In this document: in pieces, positions 10,651-16,719 of the stretch
Numbering within the stretch: the first letter of the stretch is position 1
Layout: each line of letters starts with the position of its first letter
NCBI GenBank assembly: GCA_035524795.1
Contig: DATKOF010000028.1
Span: 1 to 16,719 of the forward strand
Source: DATKOF01 sp035524795
GTDB lineage: Bacteria > Pseudomonadota > Gammaproteobacteria > Burkholderiales > SG8-41
Length of the DNA: 16,719 nt
Reading direction: 5' to 3'
Position numbers and translations under genes: made by a program
Notes under the pieces: generated by a model
The model's input: only the letters and a program-made list of their open reading frames with translations
Told to the model about the DNA's origin: nothing
Databases searched by the model: none

Positions 10651-10667
10651 TTGGCATGGTATGTGCT
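10651..10667 (+). promoter_or_regulatory. Sigma-54 (-24/-12) promoter of the porin-glnK-amtB unit
   Basis: TTGGCATGGTATGTGCT fits the sigma-54 consensus YTGGCACGN4TTGCW over all 17 positions with two mismatches, keeping the invariant GG (-24) and GC (-12) at the right spacing. Transcription would begin near 10678, leaving a leader of about 40 bases before the porin ATG at 10717. Sigma-54 control is the usual mode for glnK-amtB under nitrogen limitation, which supports the call. Confidence 0.72.
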
Positions 10668-10716
10668 GATGAGTGTCGCGTAGCAATTTTCCTCTTCTTA
10701 CTGCGAAAGGCAAACT

Positions 10717-11556
10717 ATGTTTAAAAAAACTTTTATCGCTGGAGCGGCTGTCGCCACATTGGGAGTATCAACTCTCGCGCTGGCGGATGATGCGGCTTCC
10801 CCATGGACATTCACGGGCAATATCGGGTTGTATAGCCAGTATGTGTTCCGTGGCTTGACCCAGACCAACGAGAAACCCGCATATCAAGGCGGCTTCGATT
10901 TCAGCTATAACTTCGGACCCGCAAGTTTCTATCTGGGCACCTGGGGTTCCAACATCACTTGGCTGACAGATTCGCTGCAATATACAAGTTCCAGTTTGGA
11001 ATCGGATTGGTACGGCGGCTTTCGCGGCAATTTCGGCAAATCTGATTTCACCTACGATGTTGGCTACCTGTACTACTGGTATCCCGGTGAAGTTCTTCCC
11101 ATCTTTGGCGAGAAGGGCGATACGCAGGAAGTTTATGCGCAACTTGGATACAAATGGATCACTGCCAAGTACTCGTACGGCGTCGGCAATTCTTATTTTG
11201 CAGTACGCGACGCGGACGGCACCTGGTATCTCAATTTGACCGCCACTGTCCCGCTTTGGGATTCCGGCTTCACCGCGACGGCACATTGGGGTGATCAGAA
11301 GTACACCGGCACCGACAATCGCCTGCCCATCGTAAGCACGCTGGGGACATGCACCAGCAACGACGACTGCTTCAGCTATACCGACTGGCTGGTTGGTGTC
11401 AGCTATGACATGAGCAAATTGTCCAAAGGGCTTAGCGGCGTTACCTTCGGCGTCAATTACACCAATACCGACGCGAAGGATGTCGGCTACACCAATATCT
11501 TTAGCCGGAACATCGGCAAGGATGAGTGGACTTTCTACTTGTCGAAAGCACTGTAA
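10717..11556 (+). CDS. TorF-family putative outer-membrane porin
   Basis: The 279-residue product has a clear signal peptide (MFKKTFIAGAAVATLGVSTLALA, split likely after residue 23) and a mature part of alternating aromatic/polar residues typical of beta-barrel strands. The segment WTFTGNIGLYSQYVFRGLTQT near the mature N-terminus is the hallmark of the TorF-like family (TIGR02001), and the protein ends in a strand, EWTFYLSKAL. Members are predicted outer-membrane channels of unknown specificity. Two cysteines in GTCTSNDDC (about residues 209-217) could form a loop disulfide. An AAAGG ribosome binding site lies about 8 bases upstream. Its place directly before glnK and amtB, behind a sigma-54 promoter, suggests that it admits nitrogen compounds such as ammonium or small amines. 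That is inference. Confidence 0.88.
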   Translation: MFKKTFIAGAAVATLGVSTLALADDAASPWTFTGNIGLYSQYVFRGLTQTNEKPAYQGGFDFSYNFGPASFYLGTWGSNITWLTDSLQYTSSSLESDWYGGFRGNFGKSDFTYDVGYLYYWYPGEVLPIFGEKGDTQEVYAQLGYKWITAKYSYGVGNSYFAVRDADGTWYLNLTATVPLWDSGFTATAHWGDQKYTGTDNRLPIVSTLGTCTSNDDCFSYTDWLVGVSYDMSKLSKGLSGVTFGVNYTNTDAKDVGYTNIFSRNIGKDEWTFYLSKAL

Positions 11557-11570
11557 TCGCTTTGCTTGCA

Positions 11571-11601
11571 ACGGGGGCGACGAAATCGTCCCCGTTTTTT
11601 T
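11571..11601 (+). terminator. Intrinsic terminator between porin and glnK
   Basis: ACGGGGGCGA (11571-11580) pairs with TCGTCCCCGT (11586-11595), one G-U pair included, around the loop CGAAA, and is followed by a run of seven T residues (11595-11601). It lies 14 bases after the porin stop and 17 bases before the glnK ATG. No separate glnK promoter was seen in the gap, so partial read-through, lowering glnK-amtB relative to porin, is the simplest reading. Confidence 0.85.
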
Positions 11602-11618
11602 AACCATGGGGAAATAAT

Positions 11619-11957
11619 ATGAAATTAGTCACAGCCATCATCAAGCCGTTCAAGCTTGACGAGGTGCGTGAAGCGCTGTCCGCGATCGGCGTACAGGGCA
11701 TCACCGTCACCGAGGTCAAGGGATTTGGCCGGCAAAAAGGCCATACCGAACTGTATCGCGGTGCCGAGTACGTGGTCGATTTCCTACCCAAAGTCAAAAT
11801 TGAGGCTGCGATCAAGAGCGAGCAGCTCGACCAGGTAGTCGAAGCGATCGAAAAATCCGCCAACACCGGCAAGATCGGCGACGGCAAGATTTTCGTCTTC
11901 AATCTCGAACAGGTTTATCGCATCCGCACCGGCGAAAGCGGCGCGGACGCGCTATAA
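11619..11957 (+). CDS. glnK: PII-type nitrogen regulatory protein
   Basis: This 112-residue PII signal protein senses 2-oxoglutarate, ATP/ADP and, by uridylylation, glutamine status. Its T-loop binds and blocks AmtB. Seen in the sequence are MKLVTAIIKPFKLDEVREAL at the N-terminus, the T-loop VKGFGRQKGHTELYRGAEY with the uridylylation site Tyr51, the B-loop TGKIGDGKIFV (83-93), and the C-terminal YRIRTGE (100-106) that helps to bind nucleotide. The length is exactly that of GlnK/GlnB. GlnK rather than GlnB is chosen because amtB follows only 12 bases downstream, the standard pairing. A GGGG Shine-Dalgarno lies 7 bases before the ATG. An ATG at 11606 can be excluded because its frame stops after three codons. 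Confidence 0.96.
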   Translation: MKLVTAIIKPFKLDEVREALSAIGVQGITVTEVKGFGRQKGHTELYRGAEYVVDFLPKVKIEAAIKSEQLDQVVEAIEKSANTGKIGDGKIFVFNLEQVYRIRTGESGADAL

Positions 11958-11969
11958 AGGGAGAACAGC

Positions 11970-13499
11970 ATGAAACGTCTTTTTGCTCTGATGGCGCTGT
12001 TCGGCATGTTGTTGGCCCTCCCCGGGTTGCCCGCATTCGCCGACGATCAACCCGCTGCAGCACCTGCGGCCGCCGCACCGGCCGCCCCAGCTGCAACTCC
12101 AGCCGCCCCGGCTGCCGCCCCGGCCGCGGCAGCTCCAGCCGCGACGCCGAAATGCGGCGACAAAGGCTTTGACTGCAACAAGGGCGACGTCGCGTGGATG
12201 ATGACCTCCACCGCTTTCGTTCTGTTGATGACCGTGCCCGGCCTCGCGCTGTATTACGCCGGCATGGTGCGCACCAAGAATGCGCTGTCGACGATCATGC
12301 AGAGCTTCTCGATCTTCTGCGTGGTTTCCATCCTATGGGTCGTTTACGGTTACAGCATGATCTTTACCGCCGGACACGACGGCAATCCGCTGCAGCCATT
12401 CGTCGGCTCCATGGATAAACTGTTCATGAGCGGCGATGACCCGACTACGGCGGTGGCTGCGACCTTCAGCAAGGGCCAGTATCTGCCGGACTTCGTTTAT
12501 TGCATGTTCCAGTTGACCTTCGGCGCGATCACCGTGGCGCTGATTGCAGGCGGCTTCGCGGAACGCTTCAAGTTCTCCGCGATGATCATCTTCAGCATCC
12601 TGTGGTTCACATTCGCCTACATCCCGGTCGCGCACATGGTCTGGTACTGGGACGGTCCGGATGCCTATACCGACGCACACGCAGGCGACATCGCCAACAG
12701 CCATGCCGGCTTCATTTTCCAGAAAGGCGCGCTCGACTTCGCCGGCGGCACCGTGGTGCACGTCAACTCCGGTATCGCCGCGCTGGTTTGCGCGCTGATG
12801 CTCGGCCGACGCAGTGGATTGGGCAAGGTGCAGATGGCGCCGCATAATCTGACCCTGACCGCGCTTGGTACCGGCTTGCTGTGGATGGGCTGGTTCGGCT
12901 TCAACGCGGGATCGGCGCTGGAAGCTACCGGAGCCGCAGGATTGGCGTTCTTCAACACCCTGTTCGGCACTGCGGTTGCAGGCGTGGCCTGGGCGCTTAC
13001 CGAGTGGATCGTCAAGGGCAAGCCGAGTCTGCTTGGCATCTGTTCGGGCATCATCTGCGGCCTGGTTGCAATCACCCCCGCCGCGGGTTATGTCGGACCG
13101 CTGGGCGCGCTGGTTACTTGCGCGGTTGCCGGCGTGATCTGCTTCTTCGCCGTGACCAAGGTCAAGGCGTGGCTCGGATATGACGATTCCCTCGATGCCT
13201 TCGGCGTACACTGCATTGGCGGCATCATCGGTTCGCTCGGGACTGGCACTTTCGTCAATCCGGCGTTCGGCGGCACTGGTGTTTATGATTACGTCGCCAA
13301 CAAGGTCGCCGACTTCGACGCCAAGGCACAGATCATCTCCCAACTCTGGGATATCGGCATTACGCTGGTGTGGTCGGGGTTCGTCGCCTTCGTGATTCTG
13401 CTGATATTGAAATTCACGATCGGCATCCGCGCGACGGAAGATCAGGAACAGGAAGGTCTCGACCTCGCGGATCACGGCGAGAAAGCCTACAACTACTGA
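11970..13499 (+). CDS. amtB: Ammonium transporter
   Basis: The 509-residue product is an Amt/Rh-family ammonium channel of the inner membrane. It has a signal peptide (cleavage likely after Ala24), then an unusual Ala/Pro-rich stretch (about residues 29-60), a short segment with two cysteines (Cys62 and Cys69) and eleven transmembrane helices. Pore features are present: the twin histidines His264 (GGTVVHVNSGIAA) and His414 (DAFGVHCIGGIIG), the Phe-gate region QLTFGAITVALIAGGFAERF (181-200), and HMVWYWDG. The C-terminal tail LDLADHGEKAYNY contains the conserved region needed for GlnK interaction. A GGGAG Shine-Dalgarno lies close upstream. A terminator follows the stop, closing the unit. The Ala/Pro linker makes it longer than E. 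coli AmtB (428 residues). Confidence 0.97.
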   Translation: MKRLFALMALFGMLLALPGLPAFADDQPAAAPAAAAPAAPAATPAAPAAAPAAAAPAATPKCGDKGFDCNKGDVAWMMTSTAFVLLMTVPGLALYYAGMVRTKNALSTIMQSFSIFCVVSILWVVYGYSMIFTAGHDGNPLQPFVGSMDKLFMSGDDPTTAVAATFSKGQYLPDFVYCMFQLTFGAITVALIAGGFAERFKFSAMIIFSILWFTFAYIPVAHMVWYWDGPDAYTDAHAGDIANSHAGFIFQKGALDFAGGTVVHVNSGIAALVCALMLGRRSGLGKVQMAPHNLTLTALGTGLLWMGWFGFNAGSALEATGAAGLAFFNTLFGTAVAGVAWALTEWIVKGKPSLLGICSGIICGLVAITPAAGYVGPLGALVTCAVAGVICFFAVTKVKAWLGYDDSLDAFGVHCIGGIIGSLGTGTFVNPAFGGTGVYDYVANKVADFDAKAQIISQLWDIGITLVWSGFVAFVILLILKFTIGIRATEDQEQEGLDLADHGEKAYNY

Positions 13500-13521
13500 T
13501 CCGGGTTTTCAGGCTGGTCAG

Positions 13522-13551
13522 AGCGGGCGCAGCAATGCGCCCGCTTTTTTT
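13522..13551 (+). terminator. Intrinsic terminator after amtB
   Basis: AGCGGGCGCA (13522-13531) and TGCGCCCGCT (13536-13545) form a perfect 10-base-pair stem with a GCAA tetraloop, followed by seven T residues. It begins 23 bases after the amtB stop and ends the nitrogen transcription unit. Confidence 0.93.
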
Positions 13552-13613
13552 ACGCCCCGCGTTTCCGTGTCCCGCCCCAGCGGCAGCGCGATCGGGCGGA
13601 GAACCGCGTTTGC

Positions 13614-13619
13614 TACAAT
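13614..13619 (+). promoter_or_regulatory. -10 element of a gshA promoter
   Basis: TACAAT in the context TGCTACAATAGCC is a good -10 hexamer (five of six). The expected -35 position (13591-13596, ATCGGG) does not resemble TTGACA. Transcription would begin near 13626, about 25 bases before the chosen gshA ATG. This location, after the amtB terminator, fits an independent glutathione operon. Confidence 0.55.
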
Positions 13620-13650
13620 AGCCGCCCGGCGTTCCGAACGGGTGCACCCG

Positions 13651-14973
13651 ATGAACGATGTACCTCGCCTCACCACCGCGCTCGACGGCATGTTGCAGGA
13701 CCTGGAACAGCAGATCCTGCGTGCGATGCCCGCCATCGAGCGCTGGCTGCGCGGGTTGTGGCAGGAACGCGAAGTGCCGTTCTATGCGTCGGTCGACCTG
13801 CGCAACAGCGGTTTCAAGATCGCGCCTGTCGATACCAACCTGTTCCCGGGGGGATTCAACAACCTGAATCCGGATTTTTACCCGCTGTGCGTGCAGGCCG
13901 CGATGACCGCGATCGAGAAAATCTGCCCCGACGCGCGCGGCGTGCTGTTGATCCCGGAAAACCATACGCGCAACACGTTTTACCTGCGGAACATCGCAGC
14001 GCTGCAGAAAATCCTGCGCCACGCCGGGATGAACGTGCGCATCGGCAGTCTGCTGCCGGGACTGACCGAGCCGATGGAAATCGAATTGCCGGACGGCGGC
14101 GGACGGTTGCGCTTCGAACCCCTGCTCCGCAGCGGCGACCGGCTGTCGGTCAAGGGTTTCGATCCCTGCGTCGTGCTGCTCAACAACGATCTCTCGGCGG
14201 GCATCCCGGACGTCCTGCGCGGCCTCGCGCAACCGGTGCTGCCGCCGCTGCACGCCGGCTGGTCGGTGCGGCGCAAATCCAACCATTTCGCCGCCTACAG
14301 TGAAATCGCCGCCGAGTTCTCCCGGCTGATCGGCATTGATCCATGGCTGATCAATCCCTATTTCGAGAAATGCGGCCGCATCGATTTCCGCGAGCGCAAG
14401 GGCGAAGAATGTCTCGAAGGTTACGTTTCCGAGATACTCGATGACATCCGCGCCAAATACCGCGAATACAAGATCGAACAGGAGCCGTTCGTGATCGTGA
14501 AAGCCGATGCCGGCACCTACGGCATGGGCATCATGACCGTCAAGGATCCTTCCGAAGTGCGCGAGCTCAACCGCAGGCAGCGCAACAAGATGGCGGTGGT
14601 CAAGGAAGGTCTCCAGGTCCACGAGGTGCTGGTGCAGGAAGGTGTCTACACCTTCGAATCCATCGGCGACGCGGTCGCCGAGCCGGTCGTCTACATGATC
14701 GACCATTTCGTGGTCGGCGGCTTCTACCGCGTGCATACCGGCCGCGGCGCGGACGAAAATCTCAACGCGCCGGGCATGCATTTCGTGCCGCTTGCATTCG
14801 AACAGCCATGTTCGTCACCGAACCCCGACGATCCCGGCTGTCCGCCGAACCGTTTTTACACCTACGGCGTCATCGCGCGTCTTGCGCTCGCCGCCGCCAC
14901 ACTCGAGCTCGAACAGACGGCGGGGGCTGATCGGCAAAGTCCGGCGCCTGAGCCGCAGGCGGCGCCGTACTGA
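13651..14973 (+). CDS. gshA: Glutamate--cysteine ligase (Thiobacillus-type GshA)
   Basis: This 440-residue enzyme makes gamma-glutamylcysteine from glutamate, cysteine and ATP, the first step of glutathione synthesis. It matches the proteobacterial GshA class first defined in Acidithiobacillus (TIGR02049), which is unrelated in sequence to E. coli GshA. Characteristic stretches are FYASVDLRNSGFKIAPVDTN, FPGGFNNLNPDFYPLC, LLIPENHTRN, KSNHFAAYSEIA and the ATP-binding-like VIVKADAGTYGMGIMTVKD. The frame is open from 13567, but an ATG at 13651 (MNDVPRLTTALDGML) was chosen because a likely -10 (13614-13619) lies inside the longer version and because the extra 28 residues look random. A weak GGGTG ribosome site is near. 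The stop shares one base with the gshB ATG. Confidence 0.93.
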   Translation: MNDVPRLTTALDGMLQDLEQQILRAMPAIERWLRGLWQEREVPFYASVDLRNSGFKIAPVDTNLFPGGFNNLNPDFYPLCVQAAMTAIEKICPDARGVLLIPENHTRNTFYLRNIAALQKILRHAGMNVRIGSLLPGLTEPMEIELPDGGGRLRFEPLLRSGDRLSVKGFDPCVVLLNNDLSAGIPDVLRGLAQPVLPPLHAGWSVRRKSNHFAAYSEIAAEFSRLIGIDPWLINPYFEKCGRIDFRERKGEECLEGYVSEILDDIRAKYREYKIEQEPFVIVKADAGTYGMGIMTVKDPSEVRELNRRQRNKMAVVKEGLQVHEVLVQEGVYTFESIGDAVAEPVVYMIDHFVVGGFYRVHTGRGADENLNAPGMHFVPLAFEQPCSSPNPDDPGCPPNRFYTYGVIARLALAAATLELEQTAGADRQSPAPEPQAAPY

Positions 14974-15932
14974 TGGAATTTGCCTTCATCACCGACCCGC
15001 TCGAATCCCTGAAAATCGAAAAGGATTCGACTTACGCGATGATGCGTGAGGCCGCGGCGCGCGGGCACCGCATCCACGCGCTGCAGCAGGAGGACCTGGT
15101 GTGGCGCGCCGGCGGCGTCACCGGACGCACGCAGCGCCTGCACCTGCTCGACGGCTCCGCCGCCTGGTATCGCGCCGAAACCCCGCAAACCAGGCCGTTG
15201 GCGGAATTCGATGCGGTGCTGATGCGCAAGGACCCGCCATTCGACATGGAATACGTGTACAGCACTTATCTGCTCGAGTTCGCGCAAAACCAGGGAGCGC
15301 GCGTGTTCAATGATCCGCGCGCGATCCGCGACCACAACGAGAAAATGTCGATTGCATACTTCTCCCAATTTGCGCCGCCGACCCTGGTCACACGCCGCAT
15401 CGAACTGATCCATGATTTCCTGGCCGAGCACTCGGACATCATCCTGAAACCGCTCGACGGCATGGGCGGAATTTCGGTGTTCCGCGTACAGCGCGACGAC
15501 CCCAATCTCAACGTCATCATCGAGACCGTCACGCATTACGGCCGGCGCACGGTAATGGCGCAGCGCTTCATCGCCGAAGTCAGCGCCGGCGACAAGCGGG
15601 TGCTGCTGATTGGCGGCGAGCCGGTGCCGTACTCGCTGGCGCGCATCCCGCGGCCGGGCGAAACGCGCGGCAACCTTGCGGCCGGCGCCATCGGTATCGC
15701 GCGCGAACTGACTGCGCGCGACCGCGAGATTGCGGCCGCCGTCGGTCCCCCGCTCGCCGCGCAAGGCCTGCTGCTGGTCGGACTCGATGTGATCGGCGAC
15801 TGGCTGACCGAAGTCAACGTGACCAGCCCGACGTGCTTCCGGGAAATCACCGATCAGACCGGGTTCAGCGTGGCCGGCATGATGCTGGACGCACTGGAAA
15901 ATGCGGTGCAGCACCCATATATAAAACCGTGA
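14973..15932 (+). CDS. gshB: Glutathione synthase
   Basis: The 319-residue ATP-grasp enzyme adds glycine to gamma-glutamylcysteine, completing glutathione. Landmarks are the N-terminal FITDPLESLKIEKDSTYAMM, LMRKDPPFDMEYVYSTYLLE (83-102), the ATP-binding ILKPLDGMGGISVFR (157-171), DKRVLLIGGEPVPYSLARIP, ETRGNLAAGA (230-239) and the metal/ATP-binding TEVNVTSPT (279-287). Length is normal. The ATG overlaps the gshA stop (TGATG), so the two glutathione steps are translationally coupled. No terminator follows the stop, so read-through into the downstream PTS genes is possible. Confidence 0.97.
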   Translation: MEFAFITDPLESLKIEKDSTYAMMREAAARGHRIHALQQEDLVWRAGGVTGRTQRLHLLDGSAAWYRAETPQTRPLAEFDAVLMRKDPPFDMEYVYSTYLLEFAQNQGARVFNDPRAIRDHNEKMSIAYFSQFAPPTLVTRRIELIHDFLAEHSDIILKPLDGMGGISVFRVQRDDPNLNVIIETVTHYGRRTVMAQRFIAEVSAGDKRVLLIGGEPVPYSLARIPRPGETRGNLAAGAIGIARELTARDREIAAAVGPPLAAQGLLLVGLDVIGDWLTEVNVTSPTCFREITDQTGFSVAGMMLDALENAVQHPYIKP

Positions 15933-15951
15933 TCGCGCCGCGGGACAGTGC

Positions 15952-15957
15952 TAGAAT
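15952..15957 (+). promoter_or_regulatory. Possible -10 element before the PTS genes
   Basis: TAGAAT in GTGCTAGAATCACC is a five-of-six -10 match in the 67-base gap between gshB and the EIIA gene. No convincing -35 lies 16-18 bases upstream, so the element may be weak, and the genes may instead be read from the gshA promoter. Confidence 0.35.
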
Positions 15958-15999
15958 CACCGCCGCCCGGAGCCCGCGGAGCCATCACAGCAAACGAAC

Positions 16000-16416
16000 A
16001 TGATAGGCATACTGATCATCAGCCATGGCACGCTTGGCGAAAGCCTGATTCATTGTGCGAGCCACGTGCTGAACAAGCGCCCGGCGCGCGTCAGGCAGCT
16101 GGGCATCACCGCACAGGACGATCCGGCATTGCTGCTGCCGCAGGCGCGCACGCTGATCAAGGAACTCAACGGCAGCGAAGGCGTGCTGATCCTGACCGAC
16201 ATGTACGGAGGCACGCCGTGCAATATCGCCTCCAAACTCGTGGTGCCGGGAAAGGTCGAAGCGGTGGCCGGCGTCAGCCTGCCGATGCTGATACGGGTGC
16301 TGAACTACCGCGACCGCGACCTGCAGACAATCATGAACAAAGCGATCAGCGGCGGCTGCGAGGGTGTGATGCGGGTGCCGATGTTCAAGCTGCACAATGC
16401 TGCAACGGGAAGCTGA
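16000..16416 (+). CDS. PTS mannose/fructose-family EIIA protein
   Basis: This 138-residue protein is a stand-alone IIA domain of the mannose (EIIA-Man) PTS family. The phosphorylation site is His9 in the N-terminal ILIISHG, and TDMYGGTPCNIAS (66-78) is the signature around the active-site pocket. It would accept phosphate from HPr. No EIIB, EIIC or EIID is visible nearby, and related betaproteobacterial clusters usually lack a permease, so a regulatory relay rather than sugar uptake is the likely function (inference). Its 3' end overlaps the HPr gene by 20 bases. The ribosome binding site is poor, but the start is fixed by the active-site histidine only nine residues in. Confidence 0.93.
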   Translation: MIGILIISHGTLGESLIHCASHVLNKRPARVRQLGITAQDDPALLLPQARTLIKELNGSEGVLILTDMYGGTPCNIASKLVVPGKVEAVAGVSLPMLIRVLNYRDRDLQTIMNKAISGGCEGVMRVPMFKLHNAATGS

Positions 16417-16666
16417 GATCGTCAACAAGCTGGGGTTGCACGCGCGCGCATCCGCCAAGCTTACGCAACTCGCCAGCCAGTTCAACAGCGACATCTGGCT
16501 CACCCGCAACGGCAAACGCGTCAACGCCAAGAGCATCATGGGCGTGATGATGCTGGCCGCGGGCAAGGGCGCCACGGTCATGGTGGAGGCCGAGGGGACC
16601 GACGCCGACGAAGCCATCGCCGCGCTGCTCGCGCTCATTGCGGACAAATTCGGCGAGGGTGAGTGA
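16397..16666 (+). CDS. ptsH: Phosphocarrier protein HPr
   Basis: The 89-residue HPr carries phosphate from Enzyme I to EIIA. The active-site His15 lies in KLGLHARASAKL, and Ser46, the residue used for regulatory phosphorylation where an HPr kinase exists, lies in NAKSIMGVMML. The length and fold pattern are typical. The 20-base overlap with the EIIA gene indicates coupled translation. No HPr kinase gene is in the window, so use of Ser46 cannot be judged. Confidence 0.95.
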   Translation: MLQREAEIVNKLGLHARASAKLTQLASQFNSDIWLTRNGKRVNAKSIMGVMMLAAGKGATVMVEAEGTDADEAIAALLALIADKFGEGE

Positions 16667-16667
16667 G

Positions 16668-16719
16668 GTGCTGAACCTGGGCGAGGCTGCCGCGGCGCAG
16701 GCCGGGACGCCCGCGCGCG
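16668..16719 (+). CDS. Possible start of ptsI (Enzyme I), cut by window end
   Basis: A GTG at 16668 opens a frame that stays open for 17 codons to the window edge (reading MLNLGEAAAAQAGTPAR). A GAGGG Shine-Dalgarno lies 8 bases upstream, and ptsI normally follows ptsH in this cluster. The residues do not resemble the usual Enzyme I N-terminus, so this may be an extended start, the true start may lie further downstream, or it may be another gene. Confidence 0.35.
   Translation, partial: MLNLGEAAAAQAGTPAR

Larger units (their letters stand above)
10431..10716. other. AT-rich divergent intergenic region
   Basis: This 286-base gap separates ubiK (minus) from the porin gene (plus) and is visibly richer in A and T than the flanking coding DNA. 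Its right half holds the sigma-54 promoter and NtrC-like sites listed separately. In the left half, next to ubiK, several A/T-rich -10-like hexamers occur on the minus strand, but none has a convincing -35 partner, so the ubiK promoter was not assigned. A 63-codon frame at 10478-10669 is regarded as chance. Confidence 0.8.

Noticed and set aside
10478..10669. 63-codon plus-strand frame in the ubiK-porin gap
   Set aside because: It overlaps the NtrC-like repeat and the sigma-54 promoter, has no ribosome binding site and shows no recognisable family.
12333..13475. 380-codon minus-strand frame opposite amtB
   Set aside because: AmtB has signal peptide, transmembrane helices and pore histidines. 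The antisense product has no hydrophobic or domain signal.
13567..13650. Upstream extension of gshA to an ATG at 13567
   Set aside because: The extension is Arg-rich, unlike homologous N-termini, and contains the likely -10 element TACAAT.

Overview
The window reads as high-GC chromosomal DNA of a betaproteobacterium, with a Nitrosomonadales- or Burkholderiales-like gene order. This is inferred from gene content (UbiK/YqiC, YifB, TorF-family porin with GlnK and AmtB, Thiobacillus-type GshA with GshB, a mannose-family EIIA with HPr, and Mpl with YqiA) and not from any marker gene. No mobile element, CRISPR array, rRNA or tRNA was found. Coding density is very high and most junctions are overlaps of 1 to 20 bases.

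Left block, bases 1-10430, all on the minus strand and so read right to left: ubiK (ubiquinone synthesis accessory factor), yifB/comM (AAA+ ATPase), metH (B12-dependent methionine synthase), a phytanoyl-CoA dioxygenase-like Fe(II) oxygenase, a NYN nuclease with a C-terminal OST-HTH/LOTUS domain, a small DUF486 membrane protein, mpl (murein tripeptide recycling ligase), yqiA (esterase) and the N-terminal third of an RNase II/RNB ribonuclease that runs off the window. The metH-phyH, DUF486-mpl and mpl-yqiA junctions are stop/start overlaps, which suggests translational coupling.

The most interesting non-coding element is the 177-base leader between yifB and metH. On the minus strand it holds, in order, a promoter (TTGACA, 17-base spacer, TAGCCT) whose -35 lies in a 17-base perfect palindrome, an RNA with the sequence landmarks of a SAM-II riboswitch but with an extra hairpin inserted, and an intrinsic terminator whose U-tract ends at the metH start codon. 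This would be a SAM-responsive transcription attenuator for methionine synthase.

Middle, bases 10431-13551: an AT-rich divergent intergenic region carries a good sigma-54 (-24/-12) promoter and upstream NtrC-like half-sites. It drives a plus-strand nitrogen unit: TorF-family porin, glnK (PII) and amtB (ammonium channel). An intrinsic terminator separates porin from glnK and another closes the unit after amtB. The porin may serve outer-membrane entry, with AmtB carrying ammonium across the inner membrane under GlnK control.

Right block, bases 13600-16719, plus strand: gshA and gshB (glutathione synthesis, overlapping by one base), then a mannose-family EIIA and HPr that overlap by 20 bases, and possibly the first codons of ptsI at the edge. 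No PTS permease is visible here, so this branch is probably a regulatory phosphorelay.
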